Positions 48,013 to 58,442 are shown, counted from the stretch's first letter. The stretch is DNA of 64,000 bases from Photobacterium sanguinicancri (GCF_024346675.1 NZ_AP024850.1:2790001-2854000), one strand, 5' to 3'. The notes: a model not told the origin generated them from the sequence alone. Numbers and translations: made by a program.

Positions 48013-49875
48013 ATGACACTGGATATCTCAAAATTCCCTCATCTGGCACTCGCTAATACGCCCGATGAGCTTCGTTTATTACCGCAAGACAGCTTGCCTG
48101 CGGTATGTGACGAACTACGTACCTACTTACTGAACTCAGTAAGCCAAACCAGCGGCCACTTTGCTTCTGGCCTTGGCGCAGTTGAACTAACTGTCGCCTT
48201 ACACTATGTCTACAATACCCCGTTCGATCATTTGATCTGGGATGTAGGCCACCAAGCATATCCGCACAAAATTTTAACGGGACGACGTGACCAGATGTCG
48301 ACCATTCGCCAAAAAGGCGGGGTTCACCCGTTTCCTTGGCGTGAAGAAAGTGAATACGACGTATTGTCTGTCGGTCACTCTTCAACCTCTATCAGCGCTG
48401 GCCTAGGTATGGCCATCGCAGCTGAAAAAGAAGGCCTTAACCGTAAGGTCGTTAGCGTAATCGGCGATGGTGCTATCACGGCAGGTATGGCATTTGAAGC
48501 CATGAACCACGCCGGTGATGTTCACTCTGACATGTTAGTTGTGCTTAATGACAATGAGATGTCAATTTCAGAAAATGTGGGTGCATTAAACAACCACCTT
48601 GCACGAGTTCTTTCTGGAAGTCTTTATAGTACGATTCGCGAAGGCGGCAAGAAAGTGCTGGCAGGCGCACCACCAATCAAAGAGTTGGTGAAACGCGCTG
48701 AAGAACATATCAAAGGTATGGTCGTACCTGGCACGCTATTTGAGGAATTAGGCTTTAACTACATAGGTCCTGTTGATGGTCACGATGTGGAAGAGCTGGT
48801 TAAAACATTGAAGAATATGCGCAACCTTAAAGGGCCGCAATTTCTTCATATTATGACCAAAAAAGGTAAGGGCTATGCCCCTGCTGAAGCCGACCCAATT
48901 AACTACCATGCAGTACCTAAGTTTGATTTAACCCAGAACCCACTGCCAAAAGCGAAAAATGCTAAGCCAACCTTCTCCAATATTTTTGGTGATTGGCTGT
49001 GTGATATGGCTGAACAAGACGACAAGCTCATGGCGATTACGCCAGCGATGCGTGAAGGTTCAGGCATGGTACGTTTCTCTAAAGAATACCCGAGCCAATA
49101 TTTTGATGTTGCGATTGCAGAGCAACACGCAGTAACCCTTGCAACGGGCATGGCAATTGGTGGTTACAACCCTGTTGTGGCGATTTACTCCACCTTCTTA
49201 CAGCGTGGTTATGATCAACTGATCCACGATGTAGCTATCATGGATCTACCCGTGATGTTTGCTATCGACCGCGGTGGTTTAGTCGGTGCAGATGGTCAAA
49301 CACACCAAGGTGCATTTGATTTAAGCTTCATGCGTTGTATTCCTAATATGACGATCATGACACCAAGTGATGAAAATGAATGCCGCCAAATGCTCTACAC
49401 TGGCCATTTACATCAAGGGCCAAGTGCTGTGCGTTACCCTCGTGGTAGTGGTACAGGCATCGCTGCAGATAAAGTAATGACAGCATTGGAGATTGGTAAA
49501 GGGATTGTGCGCCGTAAAGGCGAGAAAATCGCAATACTAAACTTCGGTACGACATTAAGCTATGCGCTAGAAGCAGCCGAAAACTTAAATGCAACGGTTG
49601 CTGATATGCGCTTTGTGAAGCCACTTGATGAAGCTTTGATTCAAGAGCTTGCTGCAACCCATGATGTACTTGTCACTGTGGAAGAAAATGCCATTGCTGG
49701 CGGTGCCGGTAGCGGTGTAATTGAATACATGATGAAAGCGAAATGCTTGAAACCTGTATTAAACATTGGCTTGCCAGATCGCTTTGTCGAACAAGGTACA
49801 CAGCAAGAGTTGCATGCAATGCTGGGTATTGATGGGATTGGTATTGAGCGTCAAATTCGCGAATACATGGCTTAA
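48013..49875 (+). CDS. dxs: 1-deoxy-D-xylulose-5-phosphate synthase Dxs
   Basis: Dxs joins pyruvate and glyceraldehyde 3-phosphate in the first step of the MEP isoprenoid pathway, using thiamine diphosphate. The 620 residues contain the TPP-binding [18 protein letters not shown] (about 153-170), [14 protein letters not shown], and the transketolase-like [13 protein letters not shown] and [15 protein letters not shown]. It lies 24 bases after ispA, so the operon combines two isoprenoid enzymes. Length matches E. coli (620). Confidence 0.97.
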   Translation: MTLDISKFPHLALANTPDELRLLPQDSLPAVCDELRTYLLNSVSQTSGHFASGLGAVELTVALHYVYNTPFDHLIWDVGHQAYPHKILTGRRDQMSTIRQKGGVHPFPWREESEYDVLSVGHSSTSISAGLGMAIAAEKEGLNRKVVSVIGDGAITAGMAFEAMNHAGDVHSDMLVVLNDNEMSISENVGALNNHLARVLSGSLYSTIREGGKKVLAGAPPIKELVKRAEEHIKGMVVPGTLFEELGFNYIGPVDGHDVEELVKTLKNMRNLKGPQFLHIMTKKGKGYAPAEADPINYHAVPKFDLTQNPLPKAKNAKPTFSNIFGDWLCDMAEQDDKLMAITPAMREGSGMVRFSKEYPSQYFDVAIAEQHAVTLATGMAIGGYNPVVAIYSTFLQRGYDQLIHDVAIMDLPVMFAIDRGGLVGADGQTHQGAFDLSFMRCIPNMTIMTPSDENECRQMLYTGHLHQGPSAVRYPRGSGTGIAADKVMTALEIGKGIVRRKGEKIAILNFGTTLSYALEAAENLNATVADMRFVKPLDEALIQELAATHDVLVTVEENAIAGGAGSGVIEYMMKAKCLKPVLNIGLPDRFVEQGTQQELHAMLGIDGIGIERQIREYMA

Positions 49876-49900
49876 CAGTCAACGCTCGCTAAATAGCATT

Positions 49901-49930
49901 AAAAAACGGACTTCTCTGAAGTCCGTTTTT
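49901..49930. terminator. bidirectional intrinsic terminator
   Basis: ACGGACTTC and GAAGTCCGT arms with a TCT loop, A6 to the left and T5 to the right, between dxs and the convergent secreted-protein gene. Confidence 0.88.
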
Positions 49931-49951
49931 ATAGTTATCAGATACAATACG

Positions 49952-52018
49952 TTACTCTACTTTTTTTAGTACGACACCTTCATATCCACCCAGCTCTAAA
50001 TACCGAGTAGATGCACCTAAGGTGCCATCAGGCATAACGCGACGATAATCGCCCGGTAGCGACACCCGCAATGGTTTAGTCTGCATAAACGCAGTGTTAT
50101 TCGGCTCATTCATCGCACGGTACACCACCAACCCTTTGCTGTACTGTCGTGCAATTACCCCATGCCGCGGGAAATCACTGCCCCACCCTGAGCGGTAGAG
50201 CCAAAACCAGTTAGCCGGCGCGACGCTAATATCCCCGAGCATAGTGCTGGATGTTTTTGCTTTAATATCTACGTCGTTGGTTTTATTGCGCCAATACACA
50301 ATCCGATGTCCTTTCGGCGCGATTGTCGGTTGGCCTATATCGACCTTCAGCATAGCGCTTGGCTGATAAACCCAGTTTTTAGGTACACCTTGGCGATACC
50401 AGTTTTTATCCGTTGTATTACCGCTACCGTAATAAAAGCCAGCATTCCAACTATGGTAATAGGTACGTTGAGGGATATTAAAAAGATAATAAAGCGCGAG
50501 CCCAGTTTCGATATCTTGGTGCCAAGCCGTCGATAATAACGGGGCAACCTGACTACGCCCGCCTTTCATCGATACCATGATTAAACTCTTATCCCCTTGG
50601 CGAGCCAAAGCAAAATTATCCCAGTACCGATACAAGCGATCTAGCCCCATCGCAGGACTAAGGTAATGCTCACGTAACCAAACATCCACCACATCGCGTA
50701 GCGCTTGTGGCCAACCGTCGTAATGCCAAAGGTTTAAATCCGAAATATTCGCGGCCAACCAATGCGTTTGAGTGTAAGTTTTAACCAAAGCTAAAAAGTC
50801 TGCCATTTGCTTGGCATAATACAACGACGCTTCATCGTTTCCTGCCTTGAATGGCAGTTCTTGCAGCTGCCCACCAGCCTCGACTGTAAATTGATTATTA
50901 CCTAGCAGCTTAGCCATATCGTCATTATAAGCACCGCTTAATCCTTGCTGCTCCCAATCATAGCGATACCACTTAGCATGGAGATCATTCAATAACTTAT
51001 TACCGAAATTTAAACGATACCAACAGGTACCCGGCCACATATGACCCGCGGGGATCAAGCGCGCTTGATGGCGGAAACGGGCACTCGCCTTGAAATTTTT
51101 ACGAGAATAAAATTCTTGGTCGCTGACAACGCCATCTTGATTACGGTCATTCACCGAGTCCCAACCCGGTATCACCAAACGTTGATCTTGATAGTTAAGC
51201 CAAGGTTTAAATGCGACTCGCTCCACCTTGCTATTGGCCTGCCAGTTCAGTTTCAGTACCCACACTTGTAAACCATCACTCAGCGCTTGTTTCCCTGTGT
51301 TCAGTTCTCGTCCTTCTATCCTTGCCGACGAGCTTTGCCACGGGTACTGAATATCCAGCGAGCCTTGCCACTCCCCTTGGTCATGTTGCCAATCACTATG
51401 AATCGGCTTCCACTGTGCAATACCTTCACTTGGGCTGGATAATGCAATGGCTTGCTGCACTTTAGGTGCAATATCAGCGGCGATGACGAGAGAGTTGGAT
51501 GGGTACGACGAGAGCACGACCAACTCATCATTAGGCTGCACAGTGAGCGGGAAACGTGCTGTGGCGTAATTACCGTTGCGGATAAGAATGACATGGAAGG
51601 GAGAACCTTCAAGTAAATAACTCACCCCTTGGCTAATTGAAGCGGCTTCGAGCTGGGTATCTTCTGAAAAATGCAAATAGAGATCTTCAAGATCTAAGCC
51701 TGTTAGTGCACTCTGTTTACTAAGCCATGCGGTTGGTTTTCCAGGTTTACAATCCAGTTTTTGGCTGTACATATAGCCCATACTGATGAGCTTCTTATTC
51801 ATCACTTTATCTTGCATGCTGCCAAATACAATATCAGCATGCTGTGCTTCCCAACGCTTTACATCATTTGCAGAATCGAGTGCTGACGTAGTTAAAGGAG
51901 CTTCCCATCCACCAGGTAGCACCCAGCCCGTACCTGTCGATGGATATACCTGAGCTTGCACGATAACGCTGATTGAACTGAACAGACTGACGACCACAGC
52001 TAACCAATTGACCTTCAT
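49952..52018 (-). CDS. secreted protein, possibly TIM-barrel glycoside hydrolase-like
   Basis: A 688-residue protein with a signal peptide (about 1-22, ending VQA). The N-terminal part (WEAQHADIVFGSMQDKVMNKKLISMGYMYSQKL) resembles the start of hypothetical glycosidase TIM barrels of the GHL15 kind, as do LSGAYNDDMAKLLG and the aromatic-rich C-terminal half. Residues DRNQDGVVSDQE (about 300) form a textbook EF-hand calcium loop. The catalytic residues cannot be fixed by eye. The start at 52018 (MKVNWLA) has AAGGCAGGG upstream; a TTG seven codons earlier is less likely. It stands alone between dxs and pgpA; its substrate is unknown. Confidence 0.6.
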   Translation of the reverse strand: MKVNWLAVVVSLFSSISVIVQAQVYPSTGTGWVLPGGWEAPLTTSALDSANDVKRWEAQHADIVFGSMQDKVMNKKLISMGYMYSQKLDCKPGKPTAWLSKQSALTGLDLEDLYLHFSEDTQLEAASISQGVSYLLEGSPFHVILIRNGNYATARFPLTVQPNDELVVLSSYPSNSLVIAADIAPKVQQAIALSSPSEGIAQWKPIHSDWQHDQGEWQGSLDIQYPWQSSSARIEGRELNTGKQALSDGLQVWVLKLNWQANSKVERVAFKPWLNYQDQRLVIPGWDSVNDRNQDGVVSDQEFYSRKNFKASARFRHQARLIPAGHMWPGTCWYRLNFGNKLLNDLHAKWYRYDWEQQGLSGAYNDDMAKLLGNNQFTVEAGGQLQELPFKAGNDEASLYYAKQMADFLALVKTYTQTHWLAANISDLNLWHYDGWPQALRDVVDVWLREHYLSPAMGLDRLYRYWDNFALARQGDKSLIMVSMKGGRSQVAPLLSTAWHQDIETGLALYYLFNIPQRTYYHSWNAGFYYGSGNTTDKNWYRQGVPKNWVYQPSAMLKVDIGQPTIAPKGHRIVYWRNKTNDVDIKAKTSSTMLGDISVAPANWFWLYRSGWGSDFPRHGVIARQYSKGLVVYRAMNEPNNTAFMQTKPLRVSLPGDYRRVMPDGTLGASTRYLELGGYEGVVLKKVE

Positions 52019-52132
52019 AACACCCTGCCTTATAACCAAGACCCTCGCCCAGACTGATTGGCGCTGATATAGAATTAAGACTAGACGAACAATGGCTTAT
52101 ACCAATGTAAATAAGTTTTACCGTCAATAATT

Positions 52133-52169
52133 AAAAAACAAAAAGCCGCTTATCAATATAAGCGGCTTT
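52133..52169 (-). terminator. intrinsic terminator of thiL-pgpA
   Basis: AAAGCCGCTTAT and ATAAGCGGCTTT arms with a CAAT loop and a T-rich tail on the minus strand. Confidence 0.88.
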
Positions 52170-52207
52170 CAGAAAAGTCTTTTTTATATAGGGTTAATAA
52201 CCCAAGC

Positions 52208-52693
52208 TTACCAGCCTAACCAATGGCCGACTCCCCAAAGGGAAATCATCGCCATAAAGCCCGCTAAAACATCATCAACCATGATGCCAAAGCCACCATG
52301 TACATGTTTATCAAGCCAACTAATCGGCCAAGGTTTTATCATGTCGAAAAAACGGAACAAGATGAACCCGGTCAATACCCACTCCCAACTCAATGCGGGA
52401 GCGATTGCCATGGTGATCCAAAAGCCGACAAATTCATCCCACACAATACTACCATGGTCATGGACTTGCATATCATCTGATGTTTTCTGACAGATGGTAA
52501 TACCAATAATCGCCGCGATAAAAGTGATCGCTAAATACACAGTAAATGGCAACTGAGTCATTAGCATATAAAAAGGGATCGCAGCAACAGTGCCCATGGT
52601 ACCTGGGACAATCGGTGACAATCCGCTGCCAAAACCAGTTGCTAATAAGTGCCATGGGTTACGTAATTGAATGTGTTCTCTTGGGTCCGTCAA
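52208..52693 (-). CDS. pgpA: phosphatidylglycerophosphatase A
   Basis: PgpA dephosphorylates phosphatidylglycerol phosphate in phospholipid synthesis at the inner membrane. The 161 residues have the family motifs ATGFGSGLSPIVPGTMGT and VWDEFVGFWI (the acidic catalytic segment), LFRFFDMIKPWP and DDVLAG, with about four hydrophobic segments. It starts 3 bases after the thiL stop, an arrangement common in gammaproteobacteria. Confidence 0.95.
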   Translation of the reverse strand: MTDPREHIQLRNPWHLLATGFGSGLSPIVPGTMGTVAAIPFYMLMTQLPFTVYLAITFIAAIIGITICQKTSDDMQVHDHGSIVWDEFVGFWITMAIAPALSWEWVLTGFILFRFFDMIKPWPISWLDKHVHGGFGIMVDDVLAGFMAMISLWGVGHWLGW

Positions 52694-52696
52694 ACC

Positions 52697-53671
52697 TTAC
52701 TCCGCAAAATGATCATAACCATGCAACTGCCAATCGATGGCTTTGCCTGCTGATTGTAACGTAACATCACACCCAGGATAAAGCTGACCAATACACGTTG
52801 CTGTTACACCGGTATGAGCAAGCGCTACATCAACGGCTCCACGATGCGCTTCTGGCACAGTAAAGCAGAGTTCGTATTCTTCGCCACTTGTGAGTGCTAA
52901 TTGCTGTGCTTTTGCCAGATCGGGTTCAAATTCACGTAATTCTTCAGAAAGAGGGAGCTTTTCAACATGAATCACCGCCCCTAAGCCTGAACGCTTTAAG
53001 ATATGACCTAAATCAGAAACGACACCATCAGAAATATCGAGTGCAGCAGAAGCGATACCACGCAACGCCTGCCCAGCTAAGATACGGGGTTGAGCAAGAT
53101 AATGGCGCTGAATCAGCGTATTAGCCAAGTTAGCATCATCAAGTTCGCGTTCACCTAAAATCAGTGCCAAACCTGCCGCACTGTCACCTAAGTTACCGGT
53201 AACATATACCCAGTCACCATTACTGGCACCACCGCGTGTTAATGCTTGGCCTTGAGGGATAAAACCATGAACGGTTAACGTAATACTAAGAGGACCTTTG
53301 GTGGTATCACCACCGACAAGCTGGACATTATAATATTCAGCCAGAGCAAAGAAACCTTGGCAAAAACCATCAAGCCATGTTTCATTTGGTGTTGGCATAG
53401 TGAGCGCTAACGATACCCAAGCAGGCGTTGCGCCCATTGCAGCCAAGTCACTTAAATTCGATGCTAACGCTTTATGAGCGATCCATTTAGGGTCGGCATC
53501 AGCCAAAAAATGTGTGCCAGCAACTAATGAGTCAGTGCTCACCGCAAGTTGACAGCCTTCGGGTACTTTAAGTAATGCGCAGTCATCACCAATGGCGAGT
53601 TCTACATCACGGCGTTCAACCGCTTGTTGCTCGAAATAACGAGCAATTAAATCAAATTCATTTCCAGCCAT
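52697..53671 (-). CDS. thiL: thiamine-monophosphate kinase ThiL
   Basis: ThiL phosphorylates thiamine monophosphate to the diphosphate cofactor, which Dxs, encoded nearby, requires. The 324 residues contain the metal and ATP-binding motifs GDDCALL (about 28-34), STDSLVAGTHF and LVGGDTTKGPLSIT, and the C-terminal TSGEEYELCF. The upstream 22-base tandem repeat reaches the start codon, and no strong ribosome binding site is visible. Confidence 0.95.
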   Translation of the reverse strand: MAGNEFDLIARYFEQQAVERRDVELAIGDDCALLKVPEGCQLAVSTDSLVAGTHFLADADPKWIAHKALASNLSDLAAMGATPAWVSLALTMPTPNETWLDGFCQGFFALAEYYNVQLVGGDTTKGPLSITLTVHGFIPQGQALTRGGASNGDWVYVTGNLGDSAAGLALILGERELDDANLANTLIQRHYLAQPRILAGQALRGIASAALDISDGVVSDLGHILKRSGLGAVIHVEKLPLSEELREFEPDLAKAQQLALTSGEEYELCFTVPEAHRGAVDVALAHTGVTATCIGQLYPGCDVTLQSAGKAIDWQLHGYDHFAE

Positions 53672-53715
53672 AATACAATTACTTAGAAAGAAAAATACAA
53701 TTACTTAGAAAGAAA
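53672..53715. repeat. tandem duplication of 22 bases before thiL
   Basis: Two exact copies of a 22-base unit (53672-53693 and 53694-53715) beginning AATACAATTACTTAG. They lie between the nusB terminator and the thiL start and form the thiL leader. Confidence 0.92.
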
Positions 53716-53736
53716 AAAGGCCAGCTAAGCTGGCCT
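53716..53736 (-). terminator. intrinsic terminator of nusB
   Basis: AGGCCAGCT and AGCTGGCCT arms with a single-base centre (effective loop larger), followed on the minus strand by a T6 run that enters the tandem repeat. Confidence 0.8.
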
Positions 53737-53753
53737 CTATTAATCAGAATCGA

Positions 53754-54224
53754 TTATTTGTTTTTGCGAAGGCTTGGTGCCGCTTTATCAAGTACACCAT
53801 TCACAAATTTGTGACTATCTTCAGCACCAAACATTTTCGCTAGTTCGATAGCTTCGTTGATAACCACTTTGAAAGGTACGTCTTCACGCTTAACCATTTC
53901 GTACATAGATAGACGAAGTAACGCTAGCTCCATCTGGTCCAAATCTTGTAGTGGACGAGATAGGTATGGACGCATTTTGCTATCAAGTTCTTGATGATTA
54001 AGAACAACACCTGTTAGTAGATCACGGAAGTACTCTACATCACTGTGTGGTGCAGCAAGTACAGGTGCATCTGCTTGGTGTTCTTCTTCTTCAAACTTAT
54101 CGCCAGATAGGAAATGAAGTTCGATATTAGCAACATTATCTTTAGTAATCTGCCAAGAATAAATAGCTTGCACAGCAAACTGACGTGCATTACGACGTGC
54201 GGCTGGTTTCACATTAACCCCCAT
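53754..54224 (-). CDS. nusB: transcription antitermination factor NusB
   Basis: NusB binds BoxA RNA with S10 (NusE) in antitermination of rRNA operons. The 156 residues have the N-terminal [18 protein letters not shown] and the C-terminal [31 protein letters not shown] family motifs. Its ATG overlaps the ribH stop by one base (TAATG), the usual ribH-nusB coupling. Confidence 0.96.
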   Translation of the reverse strand: MGVNVKPAARRNARQFAVQAIYSWQITKDNVANIELHFLSGDKFEEEEHQADAPVLAAPHSDVEYFRDLLTGVVLNHQELDSKMRPYLSRPLQDLDQMELALLRLSMYEMVKREDVPFKVVINEAIELAKMFGAEDSHKFVNGVLDKAAPSLRKNK

Positions 54225-54694
54225 TAGGATTCAATTTGGGACAGAACATTTACCATTTCAAGCGCGCTAAGTGCAGCCTCTGCCCCTTTATTACCAGCCT
54301 TGGTACCGGCACGCTCGATGGCTTGTTCGATAGAATCGACAGTTAGAACGCCAAACGCTACTGGAGTATTAAACTCAAGAGCGACTTGCGCTAAACCTTT
54401 ATTACACTCACCGGCAACATAATCGAAGTGTGGGGTTCCACCACGGATCACAGAGCCTAACGCGATAATCGCGTCGTAACGATCGCTTTTAGCAACTTGC
54501 TGTGCAACCAATGGTAGTTCGTATGCTCCAGGGCAACGAACAACAGTGATATTGTCTTCGCTAACTTGGCCTTGACGTTTCAGTGCATCTAGTGCGCCTG
54601 AAAGTAGGCTTTCGTTAATAAAGCTGTTGAAGCGAGCGATTACAATAGCAACTTTTGCATTTGGTGCCGCGATGGCGCCTTCAATTACCTTCAT
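54224..54694 (-). CDS. ribH: 6,7-dimethyl-8-ribityllumazine synthase RibH
   Basis: RibH condenses the ribityl pyrimidine with dihydroxybutanone phosphate into lumazine, the penultimate riboflavin step. The 156 residues include [39 protein letters not shown] with the catalytic His, and [11 protein letters not shown]. The start at 54694 has AGGAAGG upstream; the frame continues 32 codons further without family support. It is coupled to nusB and separated from ribBA by 211 bases. Confidence 0.96.
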   Translation of the reverse strand: MKVIEGAIAAPNAKVAIVIARFNSFINESLLSGALDALKRQGQVSEDNITVVRCPGAYELPLVAQQVAKSDRYDAIIALGSVIRGGTPHFDYVAGECNKGLAQVALEFNTPVAFGVLTVDSIEQAIERAGTKAGNKGAEAALSALEMVNVLSQIES

Positions 54695-54905
54695 GGGCCT
54701 TCCTGTGACTATGTCTTTCCGGTTTGAGAAACCGCGGGAGTCTACCACACTTAGTAGTAGCGTCGCTACGGTCAAACGGTGGAATCTCATTATTGATGAA
54801 AATTTGTTATCAGCACTCTGTTATCGAGCTAGCTGATTAACTTAAACGCCTCACTGAAAAAATCGCAGGGATGATATCAGTGAGGCATAGCCTTATTGGC
54901 TAGAA

Positions 54906-56009
54906 TTACTCACAAATGTACTCAACCGCTTCTAGGCCAAAACCAGAAAGCGAATGGTAGCGTTGTGTGCTTGATGATAGCAGACGCATCTTCGATACAC
55001 CTAGATCAGATAAGATCTGAGAACCAACGCCCACCTGACGAGATTGATCTTTTGGATTCAATTTCACCTTAGGTTGGCCTGTGGCATCCGCTGATAAATT
55101 CTTCACTTTTGCAATAACAGCCTCTTGGCTTTCTTGCTTACTCAGCACAACCAATACACCGCCTTCTTTGGCAATACGTTGCATGGCATTTGGCAACGTC
55201 CACTGAGTCGCACCTGAATGAAGAATATCTTTAAACGTATCTTGCAAGTGAACACGTACTATCGTTGGCTGTTCTGCTTCAACATCGCCTTTACGCAGCG
55301 CGTAGTGTACTTGGTTATCGATAGTGTCACGGTATGTGATCATATCGAACTCACCAAATTCAGTCGGTAACTTACATTCAGCAATACGTTCAATCGTTGT
55401 TTCATTGTTATTACGGTATTCAATCAAATCCGCAATCGTGCCCAGTTTTAAACCGTGTTTTTCGGCAAAAACTTCAAGCTGAGGACGGCGCGCCATGGTG
55501 CCATCTTCATTTAAAATTTCAACAATCACACTTGATGGCTCTAAACCCGCTAGGCGTGCAATATCACAACCGGCTTCAGTGTGACCAGCACGAGACAATA
55601 CGCCACCTGCTTGTGCCATCAATGGGAAAATATGTCCCGGCATTACGATGTCTGCAGCCGATGCGTTAGCAGCAACAGCTGCCTCCACAGTGCGCGAGCG
55701 ATCAGCCGCAGAGATACCAGTCGTTACGCCTTGTGCCGCTTCAATCGATACGGTGAAGTTAGTACTAAATTGTTCCGTATTCTCTTGTACCATTAACGGT
55801 AAATTAAGCTGCTGACAACGCGCTTGAGTCAGCGTAAGACAAATCAAACCACGGCCATTGGTTGCCATGAAGTTAATCGCTTCTGGTGTGATTTTTTCGG
55901 CAGCAATAATTAAATCGCCTTCATTCTCGCGATCTTCATCATCCATCAAGATAACCATTTTACCTTGGCGGATGTCATCAATAATCTCTTTTGCGCTGCT
56001 TAAAGCCAT
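54906..56009 (-). CDS. ribB: 3,4-dihydroxy-2-butanone 4-phosphate synthase with degenerate GTP cyclohydrolase II domain
   Basis: The N-terminal half (to about residue 200) is RibB, which makes dihydroxybutanone phosphate from ribulose 5-phosphate: [12 protein letters not shown] and [15 protein letters not shown] are intact. The C-terminal half is homologous to GTP cyclohydrolase II in outline ([32 protein letters not shown]) but lacks the zinc cysteines and the catalytic motif, so it should not open GTP. It corresponds to the RibBX-type fusion described in proteobacteria. A true ribA is expected elsewhere. It follows ribE by 27 bases. Confidence 0.92.
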   Translation of the reverse strand: MALSSAKEIIDDIRQGKMVILMDDEDRENEGDLIIAAEKITPEAINFMATNGRGLICLTLTQARCQQLNLPLMVQENTEQFSTNFTVSIEAAQGVTTGISAADRSRTVEAAVAANASAADIVMPGHIFPLMAQAGGVLSRAGHTEAGCDIARLAGLEPSSVIVEILNEDGTMARRPQLEVFAEKHGLKLGTIADLIEYRNNNETTIERIAECKLPTEFGEFDMITYRDTIDNQVHYALRKGDVEAEQPTIVRVHLQDTFKDILHSGATQWTLPNAMQRIAKEGGVLVVLSKQESQEAVIAKVKNLSADATGQPKVKLNPKDQSRQVGVGSQILSDLGVSKMRLLSSSTQRYHSLSGFGLEAVEYICE

Positions 56010-56036
56010 CTTAATCCCCTTAACTTAGAAAACCGC

Positions 56037-56693
56037 TTAACCTAAAAAGCCGCTACGTGCGAGCAGATCCATTGTCACTTCGGACTTCTTATCTGCAGCT
56101 TTGTCACCTAACATTAGACGCTCAAGATAACGAGCAATCACATCTACTTCTAAGTTCACCTTACGGCCAACTTTGAAAGCTTCCATCGTCGTTTCTGCCG
56201 CTGTATGCGGCACAATGGTCAGCTTAAATTCATTACCACGAATCGCATTGATAGTAAGACTGATACCATCAATCGCCACCGAGCCTTTCTCTGCTAAATA
56301 TTTAGCTAAATTATCCGGCGCACTCACCCAAAATTCAATAGCACGGCCAGTATGCTGACGCTCAATGATCTCACCGACGTTATCAACATGACCCGATACC
56401 ATATGGCCACCAAAACGCGTAGTTGGCAGCATTGCCTTTTCAAGGTTAACAACCTGCCCGGCTTGATAATCGACGAATGCTGTTCGCTTTAATGTTTCTA
56501 ACGACAAGTCAGCAACGTAACCATTGCCTGTTAGTTGCACGACGGTGAGGCAAACACCGTTAGTCGCAATACTGTCGCCTAACTTTACATCGCCTAAATC
56601 CAAATCACCTGACGCAACCGTCACTGAAATGTCTTCACCTTTTGGGGTTAACGCAGTAATAGTGCCGACTGCTTCAATAATGCCTGTAAACAT
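56037..56693 (-). CDS. ribE: riboflavin synthase alpha subunit
   Basis: Riboflavin synthase dismutates two lumazines into riboflavin and the pyrimidine precursor. The 218 residues form the expected two lumazine-binding repeats, each with the SxxT/NGVCLTV-like pattern (ATNGVCLTVVQL; AIDGISLTINAI), and the start MFTGIIEAVG is invariant in the family. It lies between ribD and ribB in one run of minus-strand rib genes. Confidence 0.96.
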   Translation of the reverse strand: MFTGIIEAVGTITALTPKGEDISVTVASGDLDLGDVKLGDSIATNGVCLTVVQLTGNGYVADLSLETLKRTAFVDYQAGQVVNLEKAMLPTTRFGGHMVSGHVDNVGEIIERQHTGRAIEFWVSAPDNLAKYLAEKGSVAIDGISLTINAIRGNEFKLTIVPHTAAETTMEAFKVGRKVNLEVDVIARYLERLMLGDKAADKKSEVTMDLLARSGFLG

Positions 56694-56723
56694 GAATATT
56701 TTTCCTTTCCGCAGATTACGGTG

Positions 56724-57881
56724 TTAAACCTGCCCTGATACGCTAGCTGTGATACGAATATCAGGGCCTACGGTACGTACATCTGAAATCGTTAATGTTG
56801 GAACGTGGGACATCGACGTTAAGCCCAACAAATCGACTAAACCACGACTATCACTTCCCATTAGTTTAGGGGCTTGATAGAGGATAAGCTCATCCACTAA
56901 TTTCGCGTTGATCAGTGCACCAGCCAAACCAGCACCCGCTTCCACCCAAATATGGTTAATATCGTGGTCACGTGCTAACTGTTGCATTAGCTCTTTAAGA
57001 TCTACCTGTGCAGTCTCTGTGTTCGTGGTGTCAGAGCTAGGTACAGTGATCTGTTGAACCGATTCAGGCCAAGCTAATTGATCACATTGACGACGAGCAA
57101 GCAGTGTCTGTCCTGGCAGTTGAGCAAGACGACACGTTGGGGAAACACGGTTTTGGCTATCGATAATAATGCGCGTCGGTTGACGCAGATTGTCTTGCGG
57201 TGAATCGGTTTGAGGGTAATCGGCTTGAATATCAGCGCTCAACTCAGACCAACGGACATTCAATGAAGGGTCATCAGCTAACACCGTAGCGCTAGTAGAT
57301 AAAATAGCACCCGATTGAGCACGGTAGGCTTGAACATCAGCACGCGCTTGCGGGCTAGTGATCCACTGACTCTCACCATTGGCTAACGCTGTTCGACCAT
57401 CAAGGCTGGCTGCTAGCTTGAGTTGTACAAATGGCAGACCTGTTTTCATCCGTTTAATGAAACCACGATTAAGCGCTTTGGCGTCGGCTTCAAGTAAACC
57501 TGTTTGCACCTCAATACCCGCCGCTTCAAGCATTGCGATGCCACGTCCTGCGACCTTAGGATTTGGATCCACCATGGCACAGACAACACGCGTAACATTC
57601 GCCTTAACGAGCGCTTCAGCACAAGGAGGGGTTCGGCCATAATGAGAGCATGGCTCTAGCGTGACATAAGCGGTAGCACCTTTGGCACGCTCACCCGCTT
57701 CACGAAGCGCAAAAACTTCGGCATGGGGTTGCCCAGCTTGATAATGATAACCTTGACCAACAATGTGATCGCCTTGAGCAATCACGCAGCCAACATTAGG
57801 GTTAGGGGCCGTAGTAAAACGACCACGCTTTGCTAATTGCAAAGCGTGTAACATCATAGAATGATCTAGAGAAGAAAACAT
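56724..57881 (-). CDS. ribD: bifunctional riboflavin deaminase-reductase RibD
   Basis: RibD deaminates and then reduces the pyrimidine product of GTP cyclohydrolase II. The 385 residues have an N-terminal zinc deaminase domain (HAEVFALREAGERA and TLEPCSHYGRTPPCAEALV) and a C-terminal reductase domain (FVQLKLAASLDGRTAL, IWVEAGAGLAGALI). nrdR ends 6 bases upstream, the conserved nrdR-ribD pairing. Confidence 0.96.
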   Translation of the reverse strand: MFSSLDHSMMLHALQLAKRGRFTTAPNPNVGCVIAQGDHIVGQGYHYQAGQPHAEVFALREAGERAKGATAYVTLEPCSHYGRTPPCAEALVKANVTRVVCAMVDPNPKVAGRGIAMLEAAGIEVQTGLLEADAKALNRGFIKRMKTGLPFVQLKLAASLDGRTALANGESQWITSPQARADVQAYRAQSGAILSTSATVLADDPSLNVRWSELSADIQADYPQTDSPQDNLRQPTRIIIDSQNRVSPTCRLAQLPGQTLLARRQCDQLAWPESVQQITVPSSDTTNTETAQVDLKELMQQLARDHDINHIWVEAGAGLAGALINAKLVDELILYQAPKLMGSDSRGLVDLLGLTSMSHVPTLTISDVRTVGPDIRITASVSGQV

Positions 57882-57887
57882 GCGTGG

Positions 57888-58337
57888 CTACTTTTCTAAT
57901 TTAGCGATTTCTTCGCCAAATTCTCGGATATCTTCAAAGCTGCGATAAACAGAGGCAAAACGGATATACGCCACCTTATCAAGCTCTTTTAACGCTTCCA
58001 TGACCAAGTTACCGATCATGTCAGACGCAACTTCACGCTCACCTGTCGCACGTAATTGAGACTTAATGGTATTGATCGCTTTTTCAATATCATCTGCGCT
58101 TACAGGACGTTTTTCTAACGCTCGTTGAATACCACCACGCAACTTATCTTCGTTGAATGGGTCACGGTTTCCATTTGTTTTAATTACACGCGGCATCACC
58201 AATTCAGCCGTTTCAAACGTGGTATAACGTTCATTACAAGCTAAACATTGACGACGACGACGTACTTGGTGGCCATCGGCAACCAAGCGAGAATCGATTA
58301 CTTTGGTGTCATTGGCACCACAAAAAGGACAGTGCAT
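57888..58337 (-). CDS. nrdR: transcriptional repressor NrdR
   Basis: NrdR senses ATP/dATP and represses ribonucleotide reductase genes. The 149 residues have the zinc ribbon ([15 protein letters not shown] and [13 protein letters not shown]) and an ATP-cone domain ([20 protein letters not shown]). It is the first gene of the nrdR-ribD-ribE-ribB run. Its own targets are not in this window. Confidence 0.96.
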   Translation of the reverse strand: MHCPFCGANDTKVIDSRLVADGHQVRRRRQCLACNERYTTFETAELVMPRVIKTNGNRDPFNEDKLRGGIQRALEKRPVSADDIEKAINTIKSQLRATGEREVASDMIGNLVMEALKELDKVAYIRFASVYRSFEDIREFGEEIAKLEK

Positions 58338-58442
58338 CGTGCCTCCTCATTTTCGTCGAATCAGTGTACCGCATTTCAAACGTTTATTGAGTATATATCC
58401 GCGGTTTTTACGCTTATTTACTGCCTTATTATTCCCTAACGC

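Noticed and set aside
54695..54905. FMN riboswitch upstream of ribH or ribB
   Set aside because: None of the conserved RFN-element blocks could be seen here or before ribE, ribD or nrdR.
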